A stretch of DNA of 44,592 bases from Clostridiales bacterium. Lineage in GTDB: Bacteria > Bacillota > Clostridia > Lachnospirales > Lachnospiraceae. The notes below the pieces were generated by a model. That model was given only the letters and a program-made list of their open reading frames with translations. It did no database searches and had not been told where the DNA came from. Both the position numbers and the translations under genes were made by a program. Each line of letters opens with the position of its first letter. Positions within the stretch are counted from its first letter, which is position 1. Where the stretch lies: positions 1-44,592 of the forward strand of contig DUNO01000059.1 of assembly GCA_012839295.1 (NCBI GenBank), given 5' to 3'. Of the stretch, positions 1 to 7,689 are shown piece by piece.

Positions 1-90
1 CACTTGGCAATCATGGGATGTTAAAGGCAAGCCCAGGTGGATATAGCTCCACTCAGCTTCACCTCACAGCCTAAATCTCACACCTATACC
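1..90 (+). repeat. Structured repeat element, copy 1 (5' part outside window)
   Basis: This is the right-hand part of an element also found at 6163-6283 (minus) and 10370-10502 (plus). Visible are the end of the loop (1-5), the inner 3' arm (6-20, identical to that of copy 2), the conserved internal-loop strand TTAAAGGCAAGCC (21-33), a copy-specific outer 3' arm (about 34-63), and the tail TTCACCTCACAGCC shared almost exactly with copy 3. The 5' half must lie upstream of the window. The copy lies just past the stop of the permease gene and in the opposite orientation to it. The function is unknown to me. Confidence 0.8.
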
Positions 91-103
91 CCCCGGAATC
101 ACC

Positions 104-925
104 TTATTCCTTAACCGACCCAGAGGTTAATCCACCCACGATATATCTCTGTCCAAGCAGATACACCACAATAACCGGCAGACAAGTCAAAATAATATCC
201 GCATAAATATAATTCCAATAATTCTTATTCTTTCCAAAGAACTGATAAACCGCCATAGTCATAGGAAACAGCTTGCTGTCACTGGACAGGTACAACGGTG
301 TCAAAAAGTCATTCCATACCCCCATGAACTGCAGGATAAAACAGGTTACCAGAATCGGCTTCAATAAGGGTGTAATGATTACAAAAAACAGCTTAAGCGG
401 TCCCGCACCGTCAATTACCGCCGCCTCATCAAGCTCCACCGGAACGGAGAGAATGAAATTACGTATGGTAAAGACACAGAAGGGTATCATGGAGCTGATA
501 AATACGATCAGTATCCCTCCCCGGCTGTTGGTCAGATGGAACACGTTCAGCACCTTGATTAAGGTAACATAGTTTACAGGAAAAAATAATCCGCAGAGAA
601 TAAAGTAATATAAAAATGTATTAAGCCTGGTCCTCTTCCTGCAGATAACAAAGGCGGCCATGGCGCAGGTAACCACTGCAATGGTAGTGGAAAAACCCGC
701 ATAGAACAAGCTGTTAAAAAAGCCCCGGACTAACCTCCCCTTCTCAATTACCTCCGTATAGTTGCTGAAGAACCACTCCGTAGGCAGGGATAGCTTCATT
801 CTTGCCGCTTCACTTTTGGACTTAAAGGAATTAATCAGCACCATGTAGAAGGGAAGTATGACGGCTGCGCTGAGAAACAGGCAGACGACCTGCTTTATTA
901 TTTTATTGACCAGCTTCCTTATCAT
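104..925 (-). CDS. Carbohydrate ABC transporter permease, MalG type
   Basis: Inner-membrane permease of a CUT1-family sugar importer, 273 aa. It has about six hydrophobic segments, the first at residues 14-34. The EAA loop with the typical pattern DEAAVIDGAGPLKLFFVIITP contacts the ATPase. The ATG start overlaps the end of the upstream permease by 4 nt (ATGA type) and is preceded by GAAGGAGGTG, so the two permeases are translationally coupled. It is the last gene of an SBP-permease-permease operon. No ATPase gene is present, which is usual for CUT1 operons that share an MsmK-like ATPase encoded elsewhere. The substrate cannot be read from sequence; the neighbouring GH31 gene suggests an oligosaccharide. 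Confidence 0.93.
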   Translation of the reverse strand: MIRKLVNKIIKQVVCLFLSAAVILPFYMVLINSFKSKSEAARMKLSLPTEWFFSNYTEVIEKGRLVRGFFNSLFYAGFSTTIAVVTCAMAAFVICRKRTRLNTFLYYFILCGLFFPVNYVTLIKVLNVFHLTNSRGGILIVFISSMIPFCVFTIRNFILSVPVELDEAAVIDGAGPLKLFFVIITPLLKPILVTCFILQFMGVWNDFLTPLYLSSDSKLFPMTMAVYQFFGKNKNYWNYIYADIILTCLPVIVVYLLGQRYIVGGLTSGSVKE

Positions 926-1803
926 TGCTGCACCTCCTTCTTACCCATAAACCGGACAACAAATACCCCGATCACCAGTGTAATCAGCAGTAAAATAGTA
1001 TTCAATGCCGTGGACATACCATACTGGCCGTTGGAGTAAAGCTGATAGGAATAGGTCGTAATAACCTCTGTCGCATGTCCCGGTCCGCCGTTGGTCAATA
1101 CATAGATGATATCAAAGACCTTTAAGCCATAGGTGATGCCGAAGACAAAGTTAATCATGATGGCGCCGGACAGCATCGGCAGGGTTATGTGCCTTAGACG
1201 GCTCCAAAAACCTGCACCGTCTATCTGTGCCGCTTCATAATAGGACTGGGGTATTGTATTTAAACCGGCCAGGAAGATGGTCATAACATATCCGATACCA
1301 CGCCATGCATCCACGCCGTAAATTGATTTCCATACGTAAGAAAGGTCAGACAACCACTTTTGTTTTAAAAATCCGAGCTGTAATGCTTCTAAGCCCACAT
1401 TCAGCAAGCCAGTATTATAATTTAAAATAGACTTGAAAACCAAACCGATAATTACAAAGGGAAGGATTGCCGGTAAATAGAACAGGGTTCTGTAAATACC
1501 CTTTCCCCGGACACCCTCCTGCAGTAAAATAGCCAAAAACAACGCAGGAATTAATTTAATTACATTTGATACCACCGTAAACATCAGTGTGTTCTTAATT
1601 CCGGATACATAGTCCTTATTCGAAGTAAAAATATCGATATAGTTCTGTAGCCCGACAAATTTAACTCCCGTGTTGGCGCTGTATGCGCTCCAATCCGTAA
1701 AAGAATAAAAAGCACCCAGTAAGCTTGGTATCAGGAAGAAAACTACATATGCTATCAAGGGAATCACCAAAAACCATTGTGGGTAAATTCTTTTTTTATT
1801 CAC
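922..1803 (-). CDS. Carbohydrate ABC transporter permease, MalF type
   Basis: Partner permease of the CUT1 importer, 293 aa, with about six membrane segments (first near residues 12-32). The EAA motif is visible as YEAAQIDGAGFWSRLRHITL. The start is GTG at 1803, preceded by TGGAGGTATACT, a good ribosome site 6 nt away. The gene lies 82 nt after the binding-protein gene and overlaps the next permease by 4 nt, so all three are co-transcribed. It would form a heterodimeric channel with the MalG-type protein. The family assignment is firm; the sugar is unknown. Confidence 0.93.
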   Translation of the reverse strand: MNKKRIYPQWFLVIPLIAYVVFFLIPSLLGAFYSFTDWSAYSANTGVKFVGLQNYIDIFTSNKDYVSGIKNTLMFTVVSNVIKLIPALFLAILLQEGVRGKGIYRTLFYLPAILPFVIIGLVFKSILNYNTGLLNVGLEALQLGFLKQKWLSDLSYVWKSIYGVDAWRGIGYVMTIFLAGLNTIPQSYYEAAQIDGAGFWSRLRHITLPMLSGAIMINFVFGITYGLKVFDIIYVLTNGGPGHATEVITTYSYQLYSNGQYGMSTALNTILLLITLVIGVFVVRFMGKKEVQQ

Positions 1804-1885
1804 AGTATACCTCCATTCACTACCCTTTTCTAAAAGATAGCGCAGAGGCCATAAAACCTCTGCGCCAGCCAGTCAGTCCATTGAA

Positions 1886-3277
1886 TTAATTGCCCCAGTC
1901 AGAATCTCCTGCTGCCTTGGCAGCCTCAGCCCTGTTTGCATCCATATTCTTAAGAACATCGTTTGCTGAAATCTCTCCCAGACAGAAGGATACCATGTCA
2001 GCACCAAAATTCATCCAATATTTATTTGTATACTTTGTTGCTGTCTGCAACACGCCGATCTGCAGCTTCTCTTCAGGAATTGTAGCCATGAAAGCTTCTT
2101 CCTCCGGTAACCAGTGCTGCTTTATATTTGCATCAATGACATCCATATTGGTATATTGAGGTGAATTATCAAGTATTTCCTGAAGGCTCTCTGTTGTTGT
2201 TACAAAGGAGAAGAAAGCCTTTACCAGGTCAGGATGCTTTGTAGATGCATTTCCAAACATGGTCGGTCCGCCCGGGTTTGTCGGGAAATAGCTGTTATCG
2301 CCAAGGGGCAGCAGGAATAAGCCGAATTCATCAGAGGTTCCTGTCTCTTCCTTGATCTGCTTAATATAGCTGGAGTTAGCCATTGCCATTGCAATATTCC
2401 TGTCACCAAAATCATTTGCCATATTCGTACTGTCGGTACCAATCCAGTCTTCCCCAAAGTAGCCTAAGGTGGATAATTCCTTAAACTGCTCCAGCACCTC
2501 AAGCATCTTTGCATTGTCCGCAAAGGTAGCCGTATTCTTATTTAAACCGTCATAGAGCCCGGGAGTTGCCTCCTCATATACTCCGCCGATCTGGAAGAAG
2601 GCAAGCTGATGCTGCCATCCGTCAGCGCCGGGGATGAACCAGGGCGTGATGCCTGCTGCAGCGATTTTTCCGCATAAATCCTTAAGCTCCGTATACTTTG
2701 TCGGAACTGTCCAGCCATTTTCATCAAATAAGGTTTTGTTATACAGCATGACATATTCCGGGGAATTGTGCCATAATTGCAGGCCGTATAATTTGCCGTT
2801 ATAGGAGCAGGACGCCAGCCTTGCCGGAGGGATTACACCCGTCCATTCGGCTCCCGTAAAATCAAGACAATATTTTTCCGGGTTTACAATCTGTGATTCA
2901 ATGGCAAAGGGATCAGATTGGATCCAAAAAATATCCGTTAGGGTATCCGTTGATAATTTTGACTGTAAAATATCAGAATACTGGTCCGCAGGAATTGTCT
3001 GTAAATCCACTGTAACTCCATATTCCTCTTCAAATCTGGCTATTGTCGCATCATATCTGTTGTCCATCCAGCCCGCAGATACTAAAATGCTAAGCTCCTG
3101 TCCTGCAAAATCCGTGCTTCCTGTGTCAGGCGCCTGTGTTGCTTCCGTTCCCTGGGAAGCCGTGTCCCCGCCTGTATCCTTCGAGTCCGTGGATACATCC
3201 CCGGACTTGCCGCAACCCATAAAAAGAACTGTTGACATACCCACGCAAAGAATTAAAGCTGCAATTTTCTTAAACAT
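1886..3277 (-). CDS. Extracellular solute-binding lipoprotein of sugar ABC importer
   Basis: Family 1 solute-binding protein, 463 aa, the substrate receptor of the importer. It starts with a lipoprotein signal (MFKKIAALILCVGMSTVLF then lipobox MGC, Cys about residue 22), followed by a Ser/Thr/Asp-rich linker and a periplasmic-binding fold rich in aromatic residues suited to sugar stacking. The ATG has the ribosome site AAGGGAGGG. It is the first gene of the importer operon and is transcribed away from the sensor kinase gene. Such kinase/importer pairs usually regulate one another. Substrate is not determinable; N-terminal features and length fit the family. Confidence 0.93.
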   Translation of the reverse strand: MFKKIAALILCVGMSTVLFMGCGKSGDVSTDSKDTGGDTASQGTEATQAPDTGSTDFAGQELSILVSAGWMDNRYDATIARFEEEYGVTVDLQTIPADQYSDILQSKLSTDTLTDIFWIQSDPFAIESQIVNPEKYCLDFTGAEWTGVIPPARLASCSYNGKLYGLQLWHNSPEYVMLYNKTLFDENGWTVPTKYTELKDLCGKIAAAGITPWFIPGADGWQHQLAFFQIGGVYEEATPGLYDGLNKNTATFADNAKMLEVLEQFKELSTLGYFGEDWIGTDSTNMANDFGDRNIAMAMANSSYIKQIKEETGTSDEFGLFLLPLGDNSYFPTNPGGPTMFGNASTKHPDLVKAFFSFVTTTESLQEILDNSPQYTNMDVIDANIKQHWLPEEEAFMATIPEEKLQIGVLQTATKYTNKYWMNFGADMVSFCLGEISANDVLKNMDANRAEAAKAAGDSDWGN

Positions 3278-3333
3278 TATAACCCTCCCTTATAGTTGTC
3301 TTACCTTACCAAGACCTTTTGTTTACATCCTGA

Positions 3334-3339
3334 ATTATA
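3334..3339 (-). promoter_or_regulatory. Candidate extended -10 promoter of the importer operon
   Basis: On the minus strand the sequence reads TTTGCTATAATTC, an extended -10 (TGnTATAAT) about 57 nt before the binding-protein start. I see no convincing -35 hexamer, which fits an activator-dependent promoter, plausibly driven by the divergent AraC-type response regulator (inference). Confidence 0.5.
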
Positions 3340-3413
3340 GCAAACCTCTGATAGCACCGCTATGCACTTTTTCGTTAACTTTTTGGACTATCTTTACACT
3401 TTCCCATATTCGT

Positions 3414-3442
3414 TTGTACTTTTATTGTTCAAATGTTATAAT
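3414..3442 (+). promoter_or_regulatory. Sigma-A-type promoter of the sensor kinase/regulator operon
   Basis: TTGTAC (3414-3419), a 17-nt spacer and TATAAT (3437-3442) precede the kinase start at 3477, predicting a leader of about 28 nt. It is divergent from the importer promoter. Confidence 0.65.
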
Positions 3443-3476
3443 ATCAATATCTTAAGGAAAGGTGATTTCTTGAAAT

Positions 3477-5270
3477 ATGAGATACCATAAGCTTCAAACC
3501 AAATTCTTTTTTGCATATTTTGTACTGGTTGTACTGATCCTATTTTCTTTTAGTGTCTTTTTTTATAAATATGTGTCGGCGCAGTTGATTACAAGGGGGC
3601 TGGACTCCCTCTCCACGCTGAACACCTCCTTCGAAGACCAGATTGATTCCGTCATCGGGGATATGGATGCGGTTTCTATTAATATTAACTATAGCAGCTT
3701 GGTAAAAGAAAAACTGGACTCCTCCTTTCATTTGGACACCTCCAGAAATTCACTCAAAAGCCTGGCAAGCCTTTTTGTAACCATTAACGGCGCCGATATT
3801 AAGGTAGACCAGATGTATCTATATGATCTAAGCGGTAATGTTTTAAAGGTTGGTATAAAAAACACCACCAACCAAATAGACCGGATAGATATTACTACCC
3901 TCCCCTGGTTACAAGAAGTGATAGCATTGGACGGCAAGAAATTAGTCAGCAATGCTTATAAGTCCTCGGCTCTGTCAACCTCCTATAAATATTCGGACTA
4001 CTACATCTCCCTTTACAGAACCTTCGGGAACCAGTTCGGCACCGTAGTCGGAGCCGTTGAGACCGTAAAGCGCTGTAAGAGCATTTTTAAGACAATTACA
4101 CATTACAGCAGGACTGCCGATGATCCTGCCAGTATCTATATCTATGGCCCGGACAATACCTTAATATATCCTTATGACCTGCCTGATGAGGAAAAGAGCA
4201 CCATGTTCCACTATTACTCCTTTGCTGAAGAAAATGGAGGAACCAGGGATATTATCAATGAGGTTACCGGAAAAAAGGAATATCTCGCCTACAGCCGTTC
4301 CTCCTACACCGACTGGACCTATGTTACCGTACAGTCGGAGGACTATATCCTAAAGCCTGTTAGCCAGCTGCTGAATATTTTACTTTTATTTACCCTTGGC
4401 CTGCTGGCCGCCTCCCTGGTGGTATCCTATTATTTATCCAGGAGCCTGACAAAGCCGGTTAAGCATCTGAAGCACATTGTCCAGCGCATAGAGATTGATA
4501 CCCTGGGCAAGGAACATGCTACGGACTATCCCATGCCATATATTGAGCTGTACGAGCTGTACACGGCGTTCCAGCATATGAGTGAAAAGCTGAAGGTTTC
4601 CATGAACGAGCTGATCGATTCCAGGCAGCAGGAGCTAAAATCACGTTCCCTGGCCTTGCAGTCACAGGTAAACCCGCATTTTTACTATAATACCCTGTAT
4701 AGCATCATACTTCTTGCGGAAAATGACCAGTCAAAGGATGTAATCATGGTATGCCGAAGCCTTTCCACCATGATGCGCTATATAACGGATACCTGCCAGA
4801 CCAATGTCTGTATCCGCTCGGAGCTTGACTATGTACAAAAATACCTCTACTGTATGAAGGTACGCTACCAATCCAGCCTGAGCTATTCGATAGATGTTGA
4901 CGATACCCTTCTTGACCTTGAAGTACCCAAGCTGATCATCCAGCCCCTCGTAGAAAATGCCCTTAAATACGGAACCACCTGTGCACCCCCCTGGAATATC
5001 TCCATAACAGGGCGGCTCCATAAAACCCACTGGCAGATTGATGTCATTGATTCCGGTTCAGGCTTTACGGAGGAAGCGATACAGACCATCGCAGGGCGGA
5101 TTAAGGAAGCGGACGCAAATCCAGGAATGCCGGAAATGCAGATTAACGGGCTGGGAATTATTAATGTATACCTGCGCTGGCGGATTTTCTGCCAGGATAC
5201 CATAATATTTAACTACGGCAATACACCGGAGGGGCACGGCATCGTTTCCATTGGCCGGAAGCTGCACTGA
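3477..5270 (+). CDS. Membrane sensor histidine kinase, YesM/LytS type
   Basis: 597 aa. There is a membrane segment at residues 10-32, a large extracytoplasmic sensor region of Cache type (about 33-295), a second membrane segment (about 296-318), a HAMP region (SRSLTKPVKHLK) and a His_kinase domain with phospho-acceptor His401 in QVNPHFYYNTL. The ATPase domain has the N box LVENALKYG and DSGSGF and GLGI glycine motifs. YesM-type kinases pair with AraC-type response regulators to control nearby sugar importers, and the regulator follows in the same direction. The start ATG lies 12 nt after AAAGGTG. The ligand is likely the importer substrate or binding-protein complex (inference). Confidence 0.93.
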   Translation: MRYHKLQTKFFFAYFVLVVLILFSFSVFFYKYVSAQLITRGLDSLSTLNTSFEDQIDSVIGDMDAVSININYSSLVKEKLDSSFHLDTSRNSLKSLASLFVTINGADIKVDQMYLYDLSGNVLKVGIKNTTNQIDRIDITTLPWLQEVIALDGKKLVSNAYKSSALSTSYKYSDYYISLYRTFGNQFGTVVGAVETVKRCKSIFKTITHYSRTADDPASIYIYGPDNTLIYPYDLPDEEKSTMFHYYSFAEENGGTRDIINEVTGKKEYLAYSRSSYTDWTYVTVQSEDYILKPVSQLLNILLLFTLGLLAASLVVSYYLSRSLTKPVKHLKHIVQRIEIDTLGKEHATDYPMPYIELYELYTAFQHMSEKLKVSMNELIDSRQQELKSRSLALQSQVNPHFYYNTLYSIILLAENDQSKDVIMVCRSLSTMMRYITDTCQTNVCIRSELDYVQKYLYCMKVRYQSSLSYSIDVDDTLLDLEVPKLIIQPLVENALKYGTTCAPPWNISITGRLHKTHWQIDVIDSGSGFTEEAIQTIAGRIKEADANPGMPEMQINGLGIINVYLRWRIFCQDTIIFNYGNTPEGHGIVSIGRKLH

Positions 5271-5382
5271 GGGCTCCGGGAAACTCTTAGCCTAAGGATT
5301 TGTGAGATGGTTTTTTCCAGATGTGCGTACAAGGAAGTTTCCTGAAGTACACGAAATTGAAAGAAAAGGAGAGACAGGAGCT

Positions 5383-6132
5383 ATGAAATATACTGCTATC
5401 GTTGCAGAGGATGAGGAATTATTACTTCATGGACTGGTGAAAAGAATTGAAGGCCTGAATGTTAACTTTAAGGTGATCGGGGAAGCCCAGACCGGCCTAC
5501 AGGCTTATAAGCTGGTAAAGGAGCTTTCGCCGGACCTGGTTATCACAGATATCCGCATGCCTGAGATGGACGGCATTACCCTCCTTACAAAAATCCGGGA
5601 GAAATATCCGTCCATGGATTTTATCATCACCAGCGGCTATTCTGATTTTGAATATGCAAAGAGTGCAATCCACCTCCAGGTCAGCGAATATTTGTTAAAG
5701 CCCATTGACCCCGATGAATTAAGGGAGGCTCTTTTGAAGCTTAAGACTAAATATGAGCTGGAGCAAAGCTCCTTTAACGATATCTTTAATTCTTCTGCGG
5801 CAAACAGCACTCCCAGCCAGATAGCCTCCCTTTTGAAGGATTACCTGATCCAGAATTATAACCAGGATGTCAACCTTAACCTGATTGCAAATAACATGAA
5901 TTACAGTCCCGGGTATCTGACGAAGATTTTTTATACCTACTATGACTGCAGTCCTTCTAAATATCTGATTTCCCTCCGGATCCAGAGGGCGCAGTATCTC
6001 TTATCCCATCATCCTGATTTGACCATTCGTCAGATCGGGGAGAGCATCGGGTATAGTGATCAGGGGTATTTTAGCCGGATATTTAAGAAGCAGACGGGGT
6101 TAAGTCCGTTGGAGTATAAGGATAGAGTGTGA
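5383..6132 (+). CDS. Response regulator with AraC-type DNA-binding domain, YesN type
   Basis: 249 aa. The N-terminal receiver has the acidic patch AEDEE, phospho-acceptor Asp56 in ITDIRMPEMDG, and the conserved Lys in LLKP. The C-terminal AraC/XylS double helix-turn-helix (about residues 150-249) ends in the family signature IGYSDQGYFSRIFKKQTG then SPLEYK. An upstream in-frame codon at 5302 is possible, but the ATG at 5383 has the better site AAAGGAGAGACAGGAG and removes an unrelated 27-residue extension. It lies 112 nt after the kinase, with which it forms a two-component pair. Probable target: the divergent importer promoter and perhaps the GH31 promoter. Confidence 0.93.
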   Translation: MKYTAIVAEDEELLLHGLVKRIEGLNVNFKVIGEAQTGLQAYKLVKELSPDLVITDIRMPEMDGITLLTKIREKYPSMDFIITSGYSDFEYAKSAIHLQVSEYLLKPIDPDELREALLKLKTKYELEQSSFNDIFNSSAANSTPSQIASLLKDYLIQNYNQDVNLNLIANNMNYSPGYLTKIFYTYYDCSPSKYLISLRIQRAQYLLSHHPDLTIRQIGESIGYSDQGYFSRIFKKQTGLSPLEYKDRV

Positions 6133-6162
6133 GGATTTAGGTTGTGGGGATTTAGGTTGTGA

Positions 6163-6283
6163 AGTGAAGAAGAGAGGGGATATATTCAGATGGCTTGCCT
6201 TTAACATCCCATGATTGCCAAGTGCAGGCAATCACGGGAAGCCCGGTCTGCGCCATCTGAACATATCCCCTCTCTTCTTCACT
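6163..6283 (-). repeat. Structured repeat element, copy 2 (complete)
   Basis: The outer stem is 31 bp: 6163-6193 pairs with 6253-6283 with one mismatch, which becomes a G-U wobble if the minus strand is the RNA. The inner stem is 6205-6219 with 6227-6241, around a 7-nt loop (TGCACTT on the minus strand). Conserved single-stranded strands flank the inner stem. On the minus strand the core reads TGGCGCAGACCGGGC, then the stem, then TTAAAGGCAAGCC, nearly identical to copy 3. The outer stem sequence is unrelated to those of the other copies. Beyond it, CACAACCTAAATCC occurs twice, resembling the tail of copy 1. Confidence 0.85.
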
Positions 6284-6289
6284 GCTTTA

Positions 6290-6453
6290 GGTTGTGAATG
6301 TTTAGTGCCGTTTTTTTGCTATTGGTTTATTGTTATTGATTTGTTGTTATTGTTTGCTTTCTATTTCTTTTGTTATGTTGTCTTGTGGTGTTTATGTTGT
6401 TCTGTGATGGGTGTTTGGATGGCAAAAGAGGGATGGGGTGTATTGGGGGTGTG
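6290..6453 (-). terminator. G-poor, C/A-rich 3' region, possible Rho-utilisation stretch
   Basis: Just downstream of the URO-D gene stop, the minus strand is about 150 nt of A, C and some T with very few G (for example CAATACACCCCATCCCTC). Such C>G unstructured RNA is typical of rut sites. No intrinsic hairpin with a U tract is visible. This is inference from composition only. The rest of the 6133-6453 gap is taken by repeat copy 2. Confidence 0.35.
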
Positions 6454-7599
6454 TTATAAAAGGCCTTTTTCCTTTAATTCTCTTACATAGGTTCCTTCGA
6501 TGTCGCACCAGTTTTTCTCTGCATGATCCATTAATTTCTTGGCTTCTTCCATGGACATTGGGTTGAAGTAGAGGAAGAGTGCGTTGGTTCCGTATCTTGC
6601 GATTAGCTTGTCGAGGCGCTCCAGCCAGTCTTCGACTTCACCGGTATATACCTTTACCCAGAGGCCTTTTCCTGCTGCTACGGCTTTGTCGTATATTTGG
6701 TACCATTCCTCAATGGTGCCGTCGGGGCCATGGTCGCCGCTGGTCCATTGGAGGGCATCGATTTCTTCGATTTCCATCAGGGCATCCATGTGCTTGATCG
6801 CATCGGGACCATCCAGGTGGTAAATGATGTGGTCCAATCCCTTTGCCTGTTCTCTTAAGGAATCCTGGATGAACTCGCGGAAGTTATCCGGGGACATCAT
6901 TGCCGAGAAATCACATTGCAGCTTTACAGTCTTTCCCGGTCCCCAGATTTGGAATACGGTATAGCAGCTGGCTCCGTTTTCATCCTTTACTATGTCGTAG
7001 AAGGTGTCATAGTATTTCTGGTACAGACCTGTGACCTGTCCAATTCGGCGGGTGATCTCCTCCGGTTCGTCAATCATATCAAAAATTGTATTCTGTGCCC
7101 CCCTCATGGAAGCCAGAACGTCAATATTCTCCATGATGTCCGGGATGCCGATTAAGAAATCATCTCCTGCAAGCTCCTTTACTCTTTTGAACAGCTCTAC
7201 ATGCTGCTTAAACCATTTGTTGTCCGGGTCAAATTCCAGATCCTTATAATCCAGCCAGTCTTCCACAAACTCTTCAAACCACACCGTATCCTCATTAAAG
7301 ACAATCTCACAGCCTAAATATCCCGCCATGGAACCGGGGCCAAAATCCAGGCTTACATTGGGGAAGCTCTCCCCCATGAATTCATGGGTCTCACAAAAAT
7401 AGCGGAAGCGTTCTACGATTCTTTCTGCATCCTGGTATTTATCGTACATATCCTTTGGTCTTAACTCTTCCTCACGGGCAAGGTCACGTGCCTCCTCCTT
7501 CGTAGCCCAGACACACATCAGGGGTCTTCCCGTATTCTGCCTCTTCCAATAGCCCTCCCATTTTAACTTAGTCTCTTCCCAATTCTTTTTATACAGCAT
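6454..7599 (-). CDS. URO-D superfamily protein (uroporphyrinogen decarboxylase/methyltransferase-like)
   Basis: 381 aa. The fold family is recognised from LDFGPGSMAGYLGCEIVF near residue 85, the central region FQIWGPGKTVKLQCDFSAMM, then HLDGPDAI and LQWTSGDHGPDG with a C-terminal TIM-barrel end. The family contains haem-pathway UroD but also cobalamin-dependent methyltransferases (MtaA, CmuA type). The haem-enzyme N-terminal Arg motif is not evident, and no haem gene is nearby, so this is not a housekeeping HemE. ATG start with GGAGGAAG. It lies 90 nt after the GH31 gene on the same strand, so it is likely co-transcribed with it. Members of this group occur beside sugar importers, but I know of no established reaction. 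Family firm, function open. Confidence 0.75.
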   Translation of the reverse strand: MLYKKNWEETKLKWEGYWKRQNTGRPLMCVWATKEEARDLAREEELRPKDMYDKYQDAERIVERFRYFCETHEFMGESFPNVSLDFGPGSMAGYLGCEIVFNEDTVWFEEFVEDWLDYKDLEFDPDNKWFKQHVELFKRVKELAGDDFLIGIPDIMENIDVLASMRGAQNTIFDMIDEPEEITRRIGQVTGLYQKYYDTFYDIVKDENGASCYTVFQIWGPGKTVKLQCDFSAMMSPDNFREFIQDSLREQAKGLDHIIYHLDGPDAIKHMDALMEIEEIDALQWTSGDHGPDGTIEEWYQIYDKAVAAGKGLWVKVYTGEVEDWLERLDKLIARYGTNALFLYFNPMSMEEAKKLMDHAEKNWCDIEGTYVRELKEKGLL

Positions 7600-7689
7600 A
7601 TAGCTTCCTCCTTAATTCTTCCTATCCTTCTTAAATCAGCCTGTCAACGTCTTAACCCGCCCCTCTGACACCCGAATCTTATTTCTTCT

